This document shows, one piece after another, positions 23,209-30,288 of a stretch of 48,119 nucleotides of DNA. Origin of the DNA: a virus. The translations under genes were made by a program, and so were the position numbers. Numbering within the stretch: the stretch's first letter is position 1; each line of letters opens with the position of its first letter. The notes below the pieces were generated by a model. That model saw only the letters and a list, made by a program, of their open reading frames with translations, was not told the DNA's origin and made no database searches. The stretch is from positions 1-48,119 of the IMG/VR virus record IMGVR_UViG_3300037635_002421; one strand, 5' to 3'.

Positions 23209-23636
23209 TTTAAACTCTCAAATACATCAACTAAGTCTTGATCTGGGCCTTCCTCATGATCCTCAACAAAGTATTCCATTTCGCAACCGTTCTCGTTATC
23301 CTCGGCTACCGAAATCTTTATGTAGCGATCAGGATACATTGCTTGTATCTCACTCGCTAAATCGTCTGCAATCATTTCACAACTCTTGTAATCTAATTGC
23401 AATGTGTCATGTGCATACAGTCTTTCCATCCATCTCTTGAACTGTATAAATTCTACGTCTCTGTCATCATGAAACACTTCAAGCCATACCTTAAAGTGAA
23501 AGATGTGTCTGTGTGGATATCCTAAAAAGGATACATCGTCCCAATCGCCTGTTGCTAAATTAGGATCTTCCAAGGCGGCAGGGTACTTGTGAATACCCTC
23601 TTTACTGAATGTTACCCAAATACTTCTCACTACCAA
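23205..23636 (-). CDS. queD: QueD/6-pyruvoyltetrahydropterin synthase-like protein
   Basis: 143 residues. FSKEGIHKYP (H16) and PHRHIFHFKV (H42, H44) can supply the three zinc histidines of the T-fold family. DVEFIQFKRW corresponds to the VxDFxxLK strand-helix, SCEMIADDLASEI (E87) to PTxENLA, and VAEDNENG to the final strand. The catalytic Cys normally found before HGH is absent. It would make 6-carboxytetrahydropterin for QueE. The assignment is from motif order, not from a search, so another T-fold role is possible. Confidence 0.65.
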   Translation of the reverse strand: MVVRSIWVTFSKEGIHKYPAALEDPNLATGDWDDVSFLGYPHRHIFHFKVWLEVFHDDRDVEFIQFKRWMERLYAHDTLQLDYKSCEMIADDLASEIQAMYPDRYIKISVAEDNENGCEMEYFVEDHEEGPDQDLVDVFESLK

Positions 23637-23812
23637 CCTCCGTCAATTGTTTCCATTACTTCATTCATATGACCTAACAGTTGTGTGATAGGTTCATCGT
23701 AGTCACCAATCTCATAGTCAACGTCATCTTGTTCTTTGAACATTGCTTTTATTTGATCACCATACTGAACAATCTGTTCTAGTTGTTCTCTCATCTCATC
23801 TGATATTGCCAT
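23630..23812 (-). CDS. Small acidic hypothetical protein
   Basis: 60 residues from MAISDEMREQLEQIVQYGDQ; AGGAGG lies 4 nt before this ATG, which overlaps the upstream stop as TAATG. Helical and acidic. It overlaps the QueD-like gene by 7 nt. Confidence 0.6.
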   Translation of the reverse strand: MAISDEMREQLEQIVQYGDQIKAMFKEQDDVDYEIGDYDEPITQLLGHMNEVMETIDGGW

Positions 23813-24222
23813 TACGCCTCCTTGCCTGGATCCCACATAACTAGGTTTTTCTTTTTCAACCTATTAGTTATTATGGTATATCTATTTTGCTCTTCCTTCC
23901 ATTCCTTTAACCATTTGTGTCCATCACGTTCTGCATCAACAAAGATTGCATTAGTAAATGCTAATGGTAGTAAAATAGAAATATGTATAATAATACTAGT
24001 AACAGTATTATAATCAAAGAATCCTAAGTAGTTTGCGGCTAAGAAGCCAAAGAACACACTCCATACAGTAAACAATACCAACATAAAGTATGTTTGTAAA
24101 CTTGGGTCTTTAATTACTCTTAATGGATTGTATCTCACATCCATTACACGTCTCCAGCCTTTTACAAGTCCCATTACAGTTCTTCTAAATAAACTAGGTC
24201 TCTTTACACTAGGTTCTATCAT
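23812..24222 (-). CDS. Two-pass membrane protein
   Basis: 136 residues. Basic N-terminus (RRTVMGLVKGWRR), hydrophobic helices around 44-68 (YFMLVLFTVWSVFFGFLA) and 76-97 (SIIIHISILLPLAFTNAIFV), and a charged C-terminal tail. Likely inner membrane with both ends cytoplasmic. Function unknown. Confidence 0.6.
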   Translation of the reverse strand: MIEPSVKRPSLFRRTVMGLVKGWRRVMDVRYNPLRVIKDPSLQTYFMLVLFTVWSVFFGFLAANYLGFFDYNTVTSIIIHISILLPLAFTNAIFVDAERDGHKWLKEWKEEQNRYTIITNRLKKKNLVMWDPGKEA

Positions 24223-24231
24223 TTCATTCTC

Positions 24232-24327
24232 CTATTCTATGTGATTTCTCACAAACTCTTTTATTACATGTAATCCTACTGATGCCCATGTAATTACTAT
24301 TAAACTCCATATCAGTATCTCAATCAT
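24232..24327 (-). CDS. 31-residue membrane peptide
   Basis: Reads MIEILIWSLIVITWASVGLH then VIKEFVRNHIE: a single hydrophobic helix with a short basic tail. It overlaps the upstream gene by 8 nt, so translation may be coupled. Unknown role. Confidence 0.5.
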   Translation of the reverse strand: MIEILIWSLIVITWASVGLHVIKEFVRNHIE

Positions 24328-24538
24328 CTACTTCAGGATCATATGTTTCTTGGCTATCGTCTTTATGCGGGTTACCGCCTTCGTACCAACTGCCCTCTTT
24401 TTCTTTATCTTTCCAACCGCTTTCAATGTGTAATCCTGCTGGGCGACCTTGTTGTTTGATCACTTCTAACTCACGGAGTATTTTAGCAACACCTTCGTCT
24501 ATTGCTTTTTTAATCTGTGTATTAGTAGGATGACCCAT
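24320..24538 (-). CDS. Hypothetical protein
   Basis: 72 residues from the ATG of MGHPTNTQIKKAIDEG, which overlaps the upstream stop (TAATG). N-terminal helix, then a charged, glycine-rich disordered tail. Not recognised. Confidence 0.5.
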   Translation of the reverse strand: MGHPTNTQIKKAIDEGVAKILRELEVIKQQGRPAGLHIESGWKDKEKEGSWYEGGNPHKDDSQETYDPEVDD

Positions 24539-25200
24539 TACCACTTAACTCCTATTGTAACACTTAAAACATTATTGTCAATCGGATCTTCTGTGTAAGT
24601 GTTACTAAAACCTAATGATACCTTTTCATTTAAACTATAATTAATTGCTGTTTCATTACGCAAATATGTATCTGTGCCTGTTTCATTTAACAACTTGTTA
24701 GTAATATTAAGACTGTCATTTAGTTTATAAAATACCCATAAACTGTTTCTAAGTATTGCTTCGTCTACTTCATCTGTGGTTAAGTATGCAACTGAAGCCT
24801 CATGACTTATTTTCCAATTATCATTTCTAAAAACTTTTATACCAATGCCGCCACCAGTAACTATTCTATCACCTGACAATCTCAATTTATCTCTATCATA
24901 ACTTGAAACACTAAATGCATAATACTTAGGTGTAATATCTTTATTTGCTTTGCCTATAATACTAAACTTATCCATTTTGACTACGTCTTCTTGTTCCTTG
25001 TAAACATAGTCTGTTTCTACAACATAGTCAATAAGTGGATTATCCCATTCATGGTCTAGACTTAACTTTAATGTAGTTGTGTCGCTATTAATTTGGGTCC
25101 ATCCAAATTTAGCATTGCCTGTTGCATTAGCAGGCATAGTAATTAATACTAATCCTACTATAACTAAAATAAACAATACTGCTTTTTTAATTCTGCTCAT
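24538..25200 (-). CDS. Secreted outer-membrane beta-barrel-like protein (DUF481-like)
   Basis: 220 residues. Signal peptide: basic MSRIKK, hydrophobic 8-21, cleavage near ANA at 26. The mature part is a run of amphipathic strands (TTLKLSLDHEW, YYAFSVSSYDRDKL, VSLGFSNTYTED) ending in an aromatic residue (VTIGVKW). This fits the YdiY/DUF481 family of barrel-like proteins. A phage-made outer-membrane protein could alter the host surface, for example against superinfection; that is inference. Confidence 0.65.
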   Translation of the reverse strand: MSRIKKAVLFILVIVGLVLITMPANATGNAKFGWTQINSDTTTLKLSLDHEWDNPLIDYVVETDYVYKEQEDVVKMDKFSIIGKANKDITPKYYAFSVSSYDRDKLRLSGDRIVTGGGIGIKVFRNDNWKISHEASVAYLTTDEVDEAILRNSLWVFYKLNDSLNITNKLLNETGTDTYLRNETAINYSLNEKVSLGFSNTYTEDPIDNNVLSVTIGVKW

Positions 25201-25363
25201 CGTTCTCCTCTATTGGATTATCGTAATAATCATGTGTACCTGCTCTATACCTTGCTTTCCTTTCAGAAACAAGTACACTACTCATATAGGCAAAGTATGC
25301 CGCTACTATAACAAACACTATACCTATAAAAAAATTAACAACTGTCATTAATGCTTCAATCAT
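25187..25363 (-). CDS. Small membrane protein
   Basis: 58 residues: MIEALMTVVNFFIGIVFVIV then AAYFAYMSSVLVSERKARYR and an acidic tail. One transmembrane helix (6-30). It overlaps the glycosyltransferase gene by 8 nt and the barrel protein gene by 14 nt; GAGGAG in its last codons serves the latter. Confidence 0.6.
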   Translation of the reverse strand: MIEALMTVVNFFIGIVFVIVAAYFAYMSSVLVSERKARYRAGTHDYYDNPIEENDEQN

Positions 25364-26582
25364 ATTTTGCCTTTGCTACCTTTCTTCTGTAATGCTGTCT
25401 GTCTCTTTGTTGTTCAAGACCTAATCCAGAAAGTACTTTTAATGTTCTTTCGATAGTGCCATTCTGATAGTCACTAATCTTACCGATATTGTATTCGCTT
25501 AGGTTATCTGTTTTAATGTCATCAAACATATTAGACAGTTTGCTTACACAATCTTCCATACTCCATGGAACGTATAAGTGTCTACCGTTGTTAGCAAATA
25601 CTTCTGGGAAACTTCTATATGCTGGATATAGTGTAAGTGTACCAAATGTATCGGCTTCACTAACAGTATTGCTTACCCAATCTTGCAATGCACAATTGAA
25701 TAACACTTTACTGTCTGCTAACAAATTATAGTAATCGTTTTTCTTTAAGCCTGTGTAAATTTTAAAGTTTGCAGTATCACCTTCTTGTAATGCTAATGCT
25801 CTATCAACATACTCTTGATCTGAACTTTTAAGTTCTGGGTGTCCACAAAAGATTGCAAACTCAACAGTAGGATCTATTTTGTAATACTCCTCTGCTAAGT
25901 CCATATAAAAGTGTGGTTGCTTCTCATCGTCCCAACGTGCCGCAAAGCCTACTCTGTTACTTCTTTCATTAAGTGGCTTAGGATTAGGAACACGTTCTTG
26001 CACTTCTTCCTTACCAAACGGTAAGCCTGTTACATATATAGGCTTCTTAAATCCTGCTGTTCTTAAGTGTGCTACAAATTCTTCACTTGCTACAATAATA
26101 CCTGTAACAAACTCATCTACCATTTGTTCATATCTACGCATCCAGTCAAACATACCTTCTCTAATAAGGAAGTCATCTGGGTCTGTTGTTTGTGCTAAGA
26201 ACCTTAGGAATACTTTAGGTCTGTATTCTTCTGGAGACTGGTCCATTATGTAAGGTAAACATTCTAAGCCTGGTGTAAACATATCTTCATAGAAGATTAC
26301 GTCATCGCTTGTGATTTCACCGTTCTTCATTTTCTGTACTAAGTTCATTGTTTGACTTAGACTGTAATAACTTCTTCCATGTGCATCAAGTACACTACCT
26401 GTAACGATTGCTTTACTGTTATCAAGTTCTTCACCTTTGATTATTTCATAATCAATATCATGCTTTTTAAACTCTCGCTCGTTCCAGTCTTGTAATTGTA
26501 ATGTGTATCTTGCTTCATAAGACTCAAGACCCATGTAGAACAATTTACGCATTTTCATTTTGTACAAATTACCTTCCTCCAT
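25356..26582 (-). CDS. GT-B type glycosyltransferase-like protein
   Basis: 408 residues. The C-terminal half has a GT4-like layout: NRVGFAARWDDEKQPHFYMDLA, FKIYTGLKKNDYYNLLADSKVLFN and a donor-site-like NTVSEADTFGTLTLYPAYRSFPEVF. It probably transfers a sugar to DNA, a virion protein or a surface glycan; acceptor unknown. The start at 26582 has GGAG 7 nt upstream; ATG codons 9 and 11 are alternatives. It has its own consensus promoter. Confidence 0.7.
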   Translation of the reverse strand: MEEGNLYKMKMRKLFYMGLESYEARYTLQLQDWNEREFKKHDIDYEIIKGEELDNSKAIVTGSVLDAHGRSYYSLSQTMNLVQKMKNGEITSDDVIFYEDMFTPGLECLPYIMDQSPEEYRPKVFLRFLAQTTDPDDFLIREGMFDWMRRYEQMVDEFVTGIIVASEEFVAHLRTAGFKKPIYVTGLPFGKEEVQERVPNPKPLNERSNRVGFAARWDDEKQPHFYMDLAEEYYKIDPTVEFAIFCGHPELKSSDQEYVDRALALQEGDTANFKIYTGLKKNDYYNLLADSKVLFNCALQDWVSNTVSEADTFGTLTLYPAYRSFPEVFANNGRHLYVPWSMEDCVSKLSNMFDDIKTDNLSEYNIGKISDYQNGTIERTLKVLSGLGLEQQRDRQHYRRKVAKAKYD

Positions 26583-26600
26583 ATAGATTCTCCATATTAG

Positions 26601-26633
26601 TTATTATATCATTTTTTGTGGCCAATGTCAACC
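26601..26633 (-). repeat. 33 bp promoter repeat, copy 2
   Basis: One mismatch to 20121-20153. Here the promoter is followed by a leader with a Shine-Dalgarno rather than directly by the ATG. Confidence 0.9.
26603..26631 (-). promoter_or_regulatory. Consensus sigma70 promoter for glycosyltransferase gene
   Basis: Minus strand: TTGACA (26626-26631), 17 bp, TATAAT (26603-26608). The -35 overlaps the stop codon of the alternative oxidase gene. Confidence 0.93.
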
Positions 26634-27221
26634 GTTTTTCCTTTTAAATGATGTATCGCCATCTGCGTACTTGTGATTAATTTTGCTGTGATGTTGTTCA
26701 TCTGCTCTAACTTTTTTAATCAAATCACTTAACTTAGCATCATCCTTCATTTTATAATATTTGATAGCAAGTTTAGGTGCAGGTACATTTGGCACTTCAC
26801 CACTTTCAACTAATTCTAAATAACTAGTATAACTTCTTACTGCCTCTTCTTCAAAGTAAGCAATCATTCTGTGTGCTGTTTTGTAATCTATTATATACAA
26901 TACAGAGTAAAATAACATAAAAATAAATTGAGCAAACAAAACCAAATACCTTTCAAACCAATTAGGTTGTGCTATCTCAATAAAGAACATTAAGTGCATT
27001 CTTTCATTCTCTGCTTCTGCTAACATCTCTCTTATGTCAGGCCCATACCCAACTTTCATCTTACGCAGGCTTTTCATGTGTAACCACATACCAGCAACCA
27101 TGCCAGGAACACCTGCTACTGTTTCTAATACAACTGCTCTATGACCATAACGTTTAGCAAAGAATGTATCTGCTATAAAGCGAAAAAACTTTGTCATGCT
27201 CATTGCTAACTTGTCTCGCAT
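26628..27221 (-). CDS. aox: Alternative oxidase (AOX)
   Basis: 197 residues of the membrane-bound diiron ubiquinol oxidase family. Ligand motifs: LETVAGVPGMV (E33), AENERMHLM (E73, H76), FEEEAVRSYT (E124-E126) and RADEQHH (E175, H178). A hydrophobic stretch at 92-111 is the monotopic membrane patch. AENERMHLM marks it as AOX rather than the plastid-type PTOX known in cyanophages (NExHHLL). AOX passes electrons from ubiquinol to oxygen without proton pumping, so it could keep redox balance during infection. Smaller than plant AOX, as in bacteria. It starts with a one-base overlap on the next gene. Confidence 0.9.
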   Translation of the reverse strand: MRDKLAMSMTKFFRFIADTFFAKRYGHRAVVLETVAGVPGMVAGMWLHMKSLRKMKVGYGPDIREMLAEAENERMHLMFFIEIAQPNWFERYLVLFAQFIFMLFYSVLYIIDYKTAHRMIAYFEEEAVRSYTSYLELVESGEVPNVPAPKLAIKYYKMKDDAKLSDLIKKVRADEQHHSKINHKYADGDTSFKRKNG

Positions 27222-27727
27222 TAATCAATAACCTCGTCTTTGGTATATTTTGTCCAGTCTGTAAATCCTTTTCTATTTTGTAGTTCATGTAAACTATGAC
27301 ACCAAACACCTGGATTAGTTGCTTTAAAGTCTTTGTCATCTAGTTTAAGTGTAGCATTGTAGTTAAATTGATTAATGTAAGGTAACTTAACACTAATCAT
27401 TGGTATAAATGTACTATACTCAGTCCAGCCACATTCTAATACTCTTTCTGCTAAACTAACATCAAAGTCTAACGTAATCCAAATATCATCTTTTAAAAGT
27501 CCAGTAATAAGTTCGTCCCAACCCTGCCAATCCTTATCAGTTGGAGGGTTGAAACTTTGGTTGGCACCCAAATAGATATGTGGACACCCGCTGTTTAATG
27601 CCCTAGCAAGTATTTCTTCCTTAGGCTGATAACCAACTACAAATAATGTTTTTTGTCCGTATGCAGGAGATTGCTCTACCTCAGTACCAACAAAAAACTT
27701 TACGTCTTCGTGTCCTTCTCTATCCAT
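27221..27727 (-). CDS. Conserved hypothetical phage protein
   Basis: 168 residues. Strand-helix order suggests an alpha/beta fold: KTLFVVGYQPKEEILARAL, WITLDFDVSLAERVLECG, FIPMISVKLPYINQFNYNAT and a conserved-looking NPGVWCHSLHEL. I associate similar sequences with marine T4-like phages but know no function. It lies between AOX and the DpdA-like gene, one-base overlaps on both sides, so a link to DNA modification is possible. Confidence 0.6.
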   Translation of the reverse strand: MDREGHEDVKFFVGTEVEQSPAYGQKTLFVVGYQPKEEILARALNSGCPHIYLGANQSFNPPTDKDWQGWDELITGLLKDDIWITLDFDVSLAERVLECGWTEYSTFIPMISVKLPYINQFNYNATLKLDDKDFKATNPGVWCHSLHELQNRKGFTDWTKYTKDEVID

Positions 27728-27924
27728 TAGTAACTAGTGTACCCCCATTTAATTAACTTATCCTGAAAGTCTACACCTTCTTCAAGGTCTACAAGTCTAA
27801 CAGGCATTGTTTTACCGTCTTTAGTTTCTACTATTTCCATTGTTGCACCATTCTCCAACACATGAAATTGTACGTCATGCCCTTCGAATGTGTATGTACC
27901 ACTGTATGCTTTATTCTCCGTCAT
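27727..27924 (-). CDS. Small hypothetical protein
   Basis: 65 residues of mainly beta character (SGTYTFEGHDVQFHVLENGA, TMEIVETKDGKTMPVRLVDL). It overlaps the DpdA-like gene by 14 nt and the 168-residue gene by one base. Not recognised. Confidence 0.55.
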   Translation of the reverse strand: MTENKAYSGTYTFEGHDVQFHVLENGATMEIVETKDGKTMPVRLVDLEEGVDFQDKLIKWGYTSY

Positions 27925-29452
27925 AATCGGCCCTCATTATATCTTCTTGCATGTCTGCTTCACTGTCACCTGACTCGTATTCTTCTGTTTCGAATAACGA
28001 ACCAAATGTAGTTTGCTCAGCACTACCGTCTGAGAAACTAATCTCTTTTAAAAATTCTTTGTTATCTTCTAACATTTGTCTTGCATTGGTGTTATTTGGA
28101 TCTAACACTTCTTCTGCAAAACTATCGAACATCAAAATAGTACCTGGTACATAAGGAGAAGTTTCATTGCTCACACTACTGCCTTTTACCTTCTTCCAGT
28201 TCTTCCAATGTGTAGGTGTTCTGTGTTTTTCCATATCAGCAAGTCTGTTTGCTTCTTGCGTTGCTGTAATGTGATTGTAAACACTATGACCCATATAAAG
28301 TGCATAACTTAGTGTGTCCCAACTAGTTGTAGTCTCTTTACCATTCCTATTAACATCACCATGTCCTAAAACACAGATGTCACCAACTGTAAGTCTACTC
28401 ATTATAGGGGAATGTGCAAAAGGCATAGGCATCTTTGATCCTTTGAGATCTTTGTTATCGAATGCTCTATCCATAAAGTATCCGAATCGCTTGGCTCTAA
28501 ACTCATTATGTGTGTAGGTTTGGCCATATGCTGTATTAACAAAAGGTGATGCCGCATCAAATGATAGTGTAATATTAGGATTGTCATATTTTCTCAACTG
28601 TCTTTGGATACTAGTAAGGTGACATGCCCAATTAAGGCGTCCAGTACCCAAGAAGTGTATCCAATCCTTACCTTCAAGTAAACCATCTTCTCTAAGATCC
28701 AATAGTCTACTTAACACACTATACATGTGTTTCATATTGATACCAGCGAATGCGTAACCTTCTAAGGTTCTATTCTCATCACCGTATGCTTCTTGCACAA
28801 AACTTTTATTGGAAAAATGCTTTACAGCATCATACCATTGTTTGCTATTTTCTTCGTTACTACCACTTAACACATTTAAGAACTTGGTAGCACCTGGTGT
28901 TCTGTTCCTCATAAAATAGTCTAAATTAAGTAGACTAATATCTAGTGTGTCTTGAAATTCTGTAAGTCCTGTTCTTTCACTTAGTTTACCAACTGCCGCA
29001 AAAGCAGGAACATCTAATGTCATACTCCAGTCTGCTGTATGCTCTAACCACGTAAGTATCTTATTACAAAACTCTGTTCTAGCAGGGTCATTGGGATCTT
29101 TTGCATTACTCCAATCCATTTTAATAACACCAGTAGCAAGTTGGAAACCACCTGAGTCTCCTAGTATCATTGTTTTGCTACGGTCTCTGCCTTGTATCAT
29201 TGGTTCACGTTCGTCACTTTTTACAGGATCTAAGTGTGCGTGTCCACCGGAGTATAGACCCCATGGATAATGATAATAACTATTCTCAGGATCAAGGAAG
29301 TTCATGCCTTGTGTGCCTTTTTCAAAGCCTTCAGGACATCTCCATTCACTTGGATTAGCATTCATCTTTTGTAATTGTGTTACATAGAAGCCACTAATAG
29401 CAGGCAGGTAAACTGCCCAATCCTGGTGCTTCTTTCCTAAGTCTTCTGTCAT
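27911..29452 (-). CDS. dpdA: DpdA-like TGT-family DNA transglycosylase
   Basis: 513 residues. MILGDSGGFQLATG (96-108; D99) is the base-binding motif of tRNA-guanine transglycosylases. TLSFDAASPF (295-304; D299) stands where the catalytic aspartate of the MFDCVxPT motif is. It lacks the C-terminal four-ligand zinc site of bacterial TGT and has an acidic tail. This matches DpdA, which swaps guanine in DNA for a 7-deazaguanine base. FolE, QueE and a QueD-like gene are within 11 kb. It may protect phage DNA from host restriction. A tRNA-modifying role is the alternative. Confidence 0.8.
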   Translation of the reverse strand: MTEDLGKKHQDWAVYLPAISGFYVTQLQKMNANPSEWRCPEGFEKGTQGMNFLDPENSYYHYPWGLYSGGHAHLDPVKSDEREPMIQGRDRSKTMILGDSGGFQLATGVIKMDWSNAKDPNDPARTEFCNKILTWLEHTADWSMTLDVPAFAAVGKLSERTGLTEFQDTLDISLLNLDYFMRNRTPGATKFLNVLSGSNEENSKQWYDAVKHFSNKSFVQEAYGDENRTLEGYAFAGINMKHMYSVLSRLLDLREDGLLEGKDWIHFLGTGRLNWACHLTSIQRQLRKYDNPNITLSFDAASPFVNTAYGQTYTHNEFRAKRFGYFMDRAFDNKDLKGSKMPMPFAHSPIMSRLTVGDICVLGHGDVNRNGKETTTSWDTLSYALYMGHSVYNHITATQEANRLADMEKHRTPTHWKNWKKVKGSSVSNETSPYVPGTILMFDSFAEEVLDPNNTNARQMLEDNKEFLKEISFSDGSAEQTTFGSLFETEEYESGDSEADMQEDIMRADYDGE

Positions 29453-29454
29453 GT

Positions 29455-30198
29455 TTAACTCTTAGCAGGTAATATGTATTTGTATTCGCCTAAACCACTG
29501 TCAATAACAATTTGCATTGCACCTGCATTAGCAAAACTAACAGTACAATTAGCACTATCGCTTAGTCTTAGAATGCTTAGTGCTTTATCAATTTCCCATT
29601 TCCAGTTACCGGATAGTTCGCCATCGACATTGTTGTTGATTGGTAATTTACCTTTATCACCGGCACCTTCGCCAATGCTAAAATATAATGCACCATCTTC
29701 TGTACTTGGAGAGAACACAGGTTCAAAACCACCTAACACACCATTGAAGTAACCTAAGTCTTTTAAGTTCTTCTGTGATGGCACAATAGTAACGTCCCAT
29801 GGGATCTCTTTCATTGTAACAGATTTTAGTTGCTGATTAATTACATCTGCTAACATAAATCTGTAACTACCAGTGTGTCCTTCTGCACTTTTAAAACTAA
29901 TTTGTACAGGTATGTCATCTCCGTTTCTGCTCTGTGTTTCTACACTTACTTCAGAACCTTCGTCTACAAAACCTGGAAATTTTAAATATCCATCTAGTAC
30001 ACTCATTCTGCTAAGACCTACTGTTTGATCTACAAAGTCTGCTACAGGATTATGTAGTTTACCTTGCAGGATAACAGTTTTGTCTGCATCCATGGCTTCA
30101 ATTGTAGTAGACGACTCATCGCCACTAATCTTAACCATTTCAATAAAACCTAAGGCGTGAGTATGCCTTAGTATGTCTTTAAATATATCTTTTATCAT
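29455..30198 (-). CDS. 45: Sliding clamp, gp45-like
   Basis: 247 residues. Two beta-rich clamp halves; landmarks are KISGDESSTTIEAMDADKTV in the first and NCTVSFANAGAMQIVID near the end. Length is like T4 gp45 (228). It forms a trimeric ring that tethers gp43 and, in T4, is also the mobile activator of late transcription with gp33/gp55. It follows gp43 in the same orientation. GAGGTGA precedes the ATG. Confidence 0.85.
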   Translation of the reverse strand: MIKDIFKDILRHTHALGFIEMVKISGDESSTTIEAMDADKTVILQGKLHNPVADFVDQTVGLSRMSVLDGYLKFPGFVDEGSEVSVETQSRNGDDIPVQISFKSAEGHTGSYRFMLADVINQQLKSVTMKEIPWDVTIVPSQKNLKDLGYFNGVLGGFEPVFSPSTEDGALYFSIGEGAGDKGKLPINNNVDGELSGNWKWEIDKALSILRLSDSANCTVSFANAGAMQIVIDSGLGEYKYILPAKS

Positions 30199-30228
30199 AT
30201 GTTGTCACCTCTTATATTAAAGTTATTA

Positions 30229-30248
30229 TTTAGGCCTTTACACCTAAA
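30229..30248 (-). other. Small hairpin between genes 43 and 45
   Basis: Minus strand TTTAGG-TGTAAAGG-CCTAAA, 6 bp stem with an 8 nt loop, in the 90 nt gap between the polymerase stop and the clamp start. No U-tract follows, so it is not a terminator. It may be an RNA processing or regulator-binding site. Confidence 0.4.
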
Positions 30249-30288
30249 AAGTTTATAAATCCTGGCCGTTTGATACCTAACGACCAAG

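Noticed and set aside
26628-27221. PTOX identity, as in cyanophages
   Set aside because: The diiron helix reads AENERMHLM as in AOX, not the NExHHLL pattern of PTOX.
30229-30248. Terminator between genes 43 and 45
   Set aside because: The stem is only 6 bp and is not followed by a U-tract.
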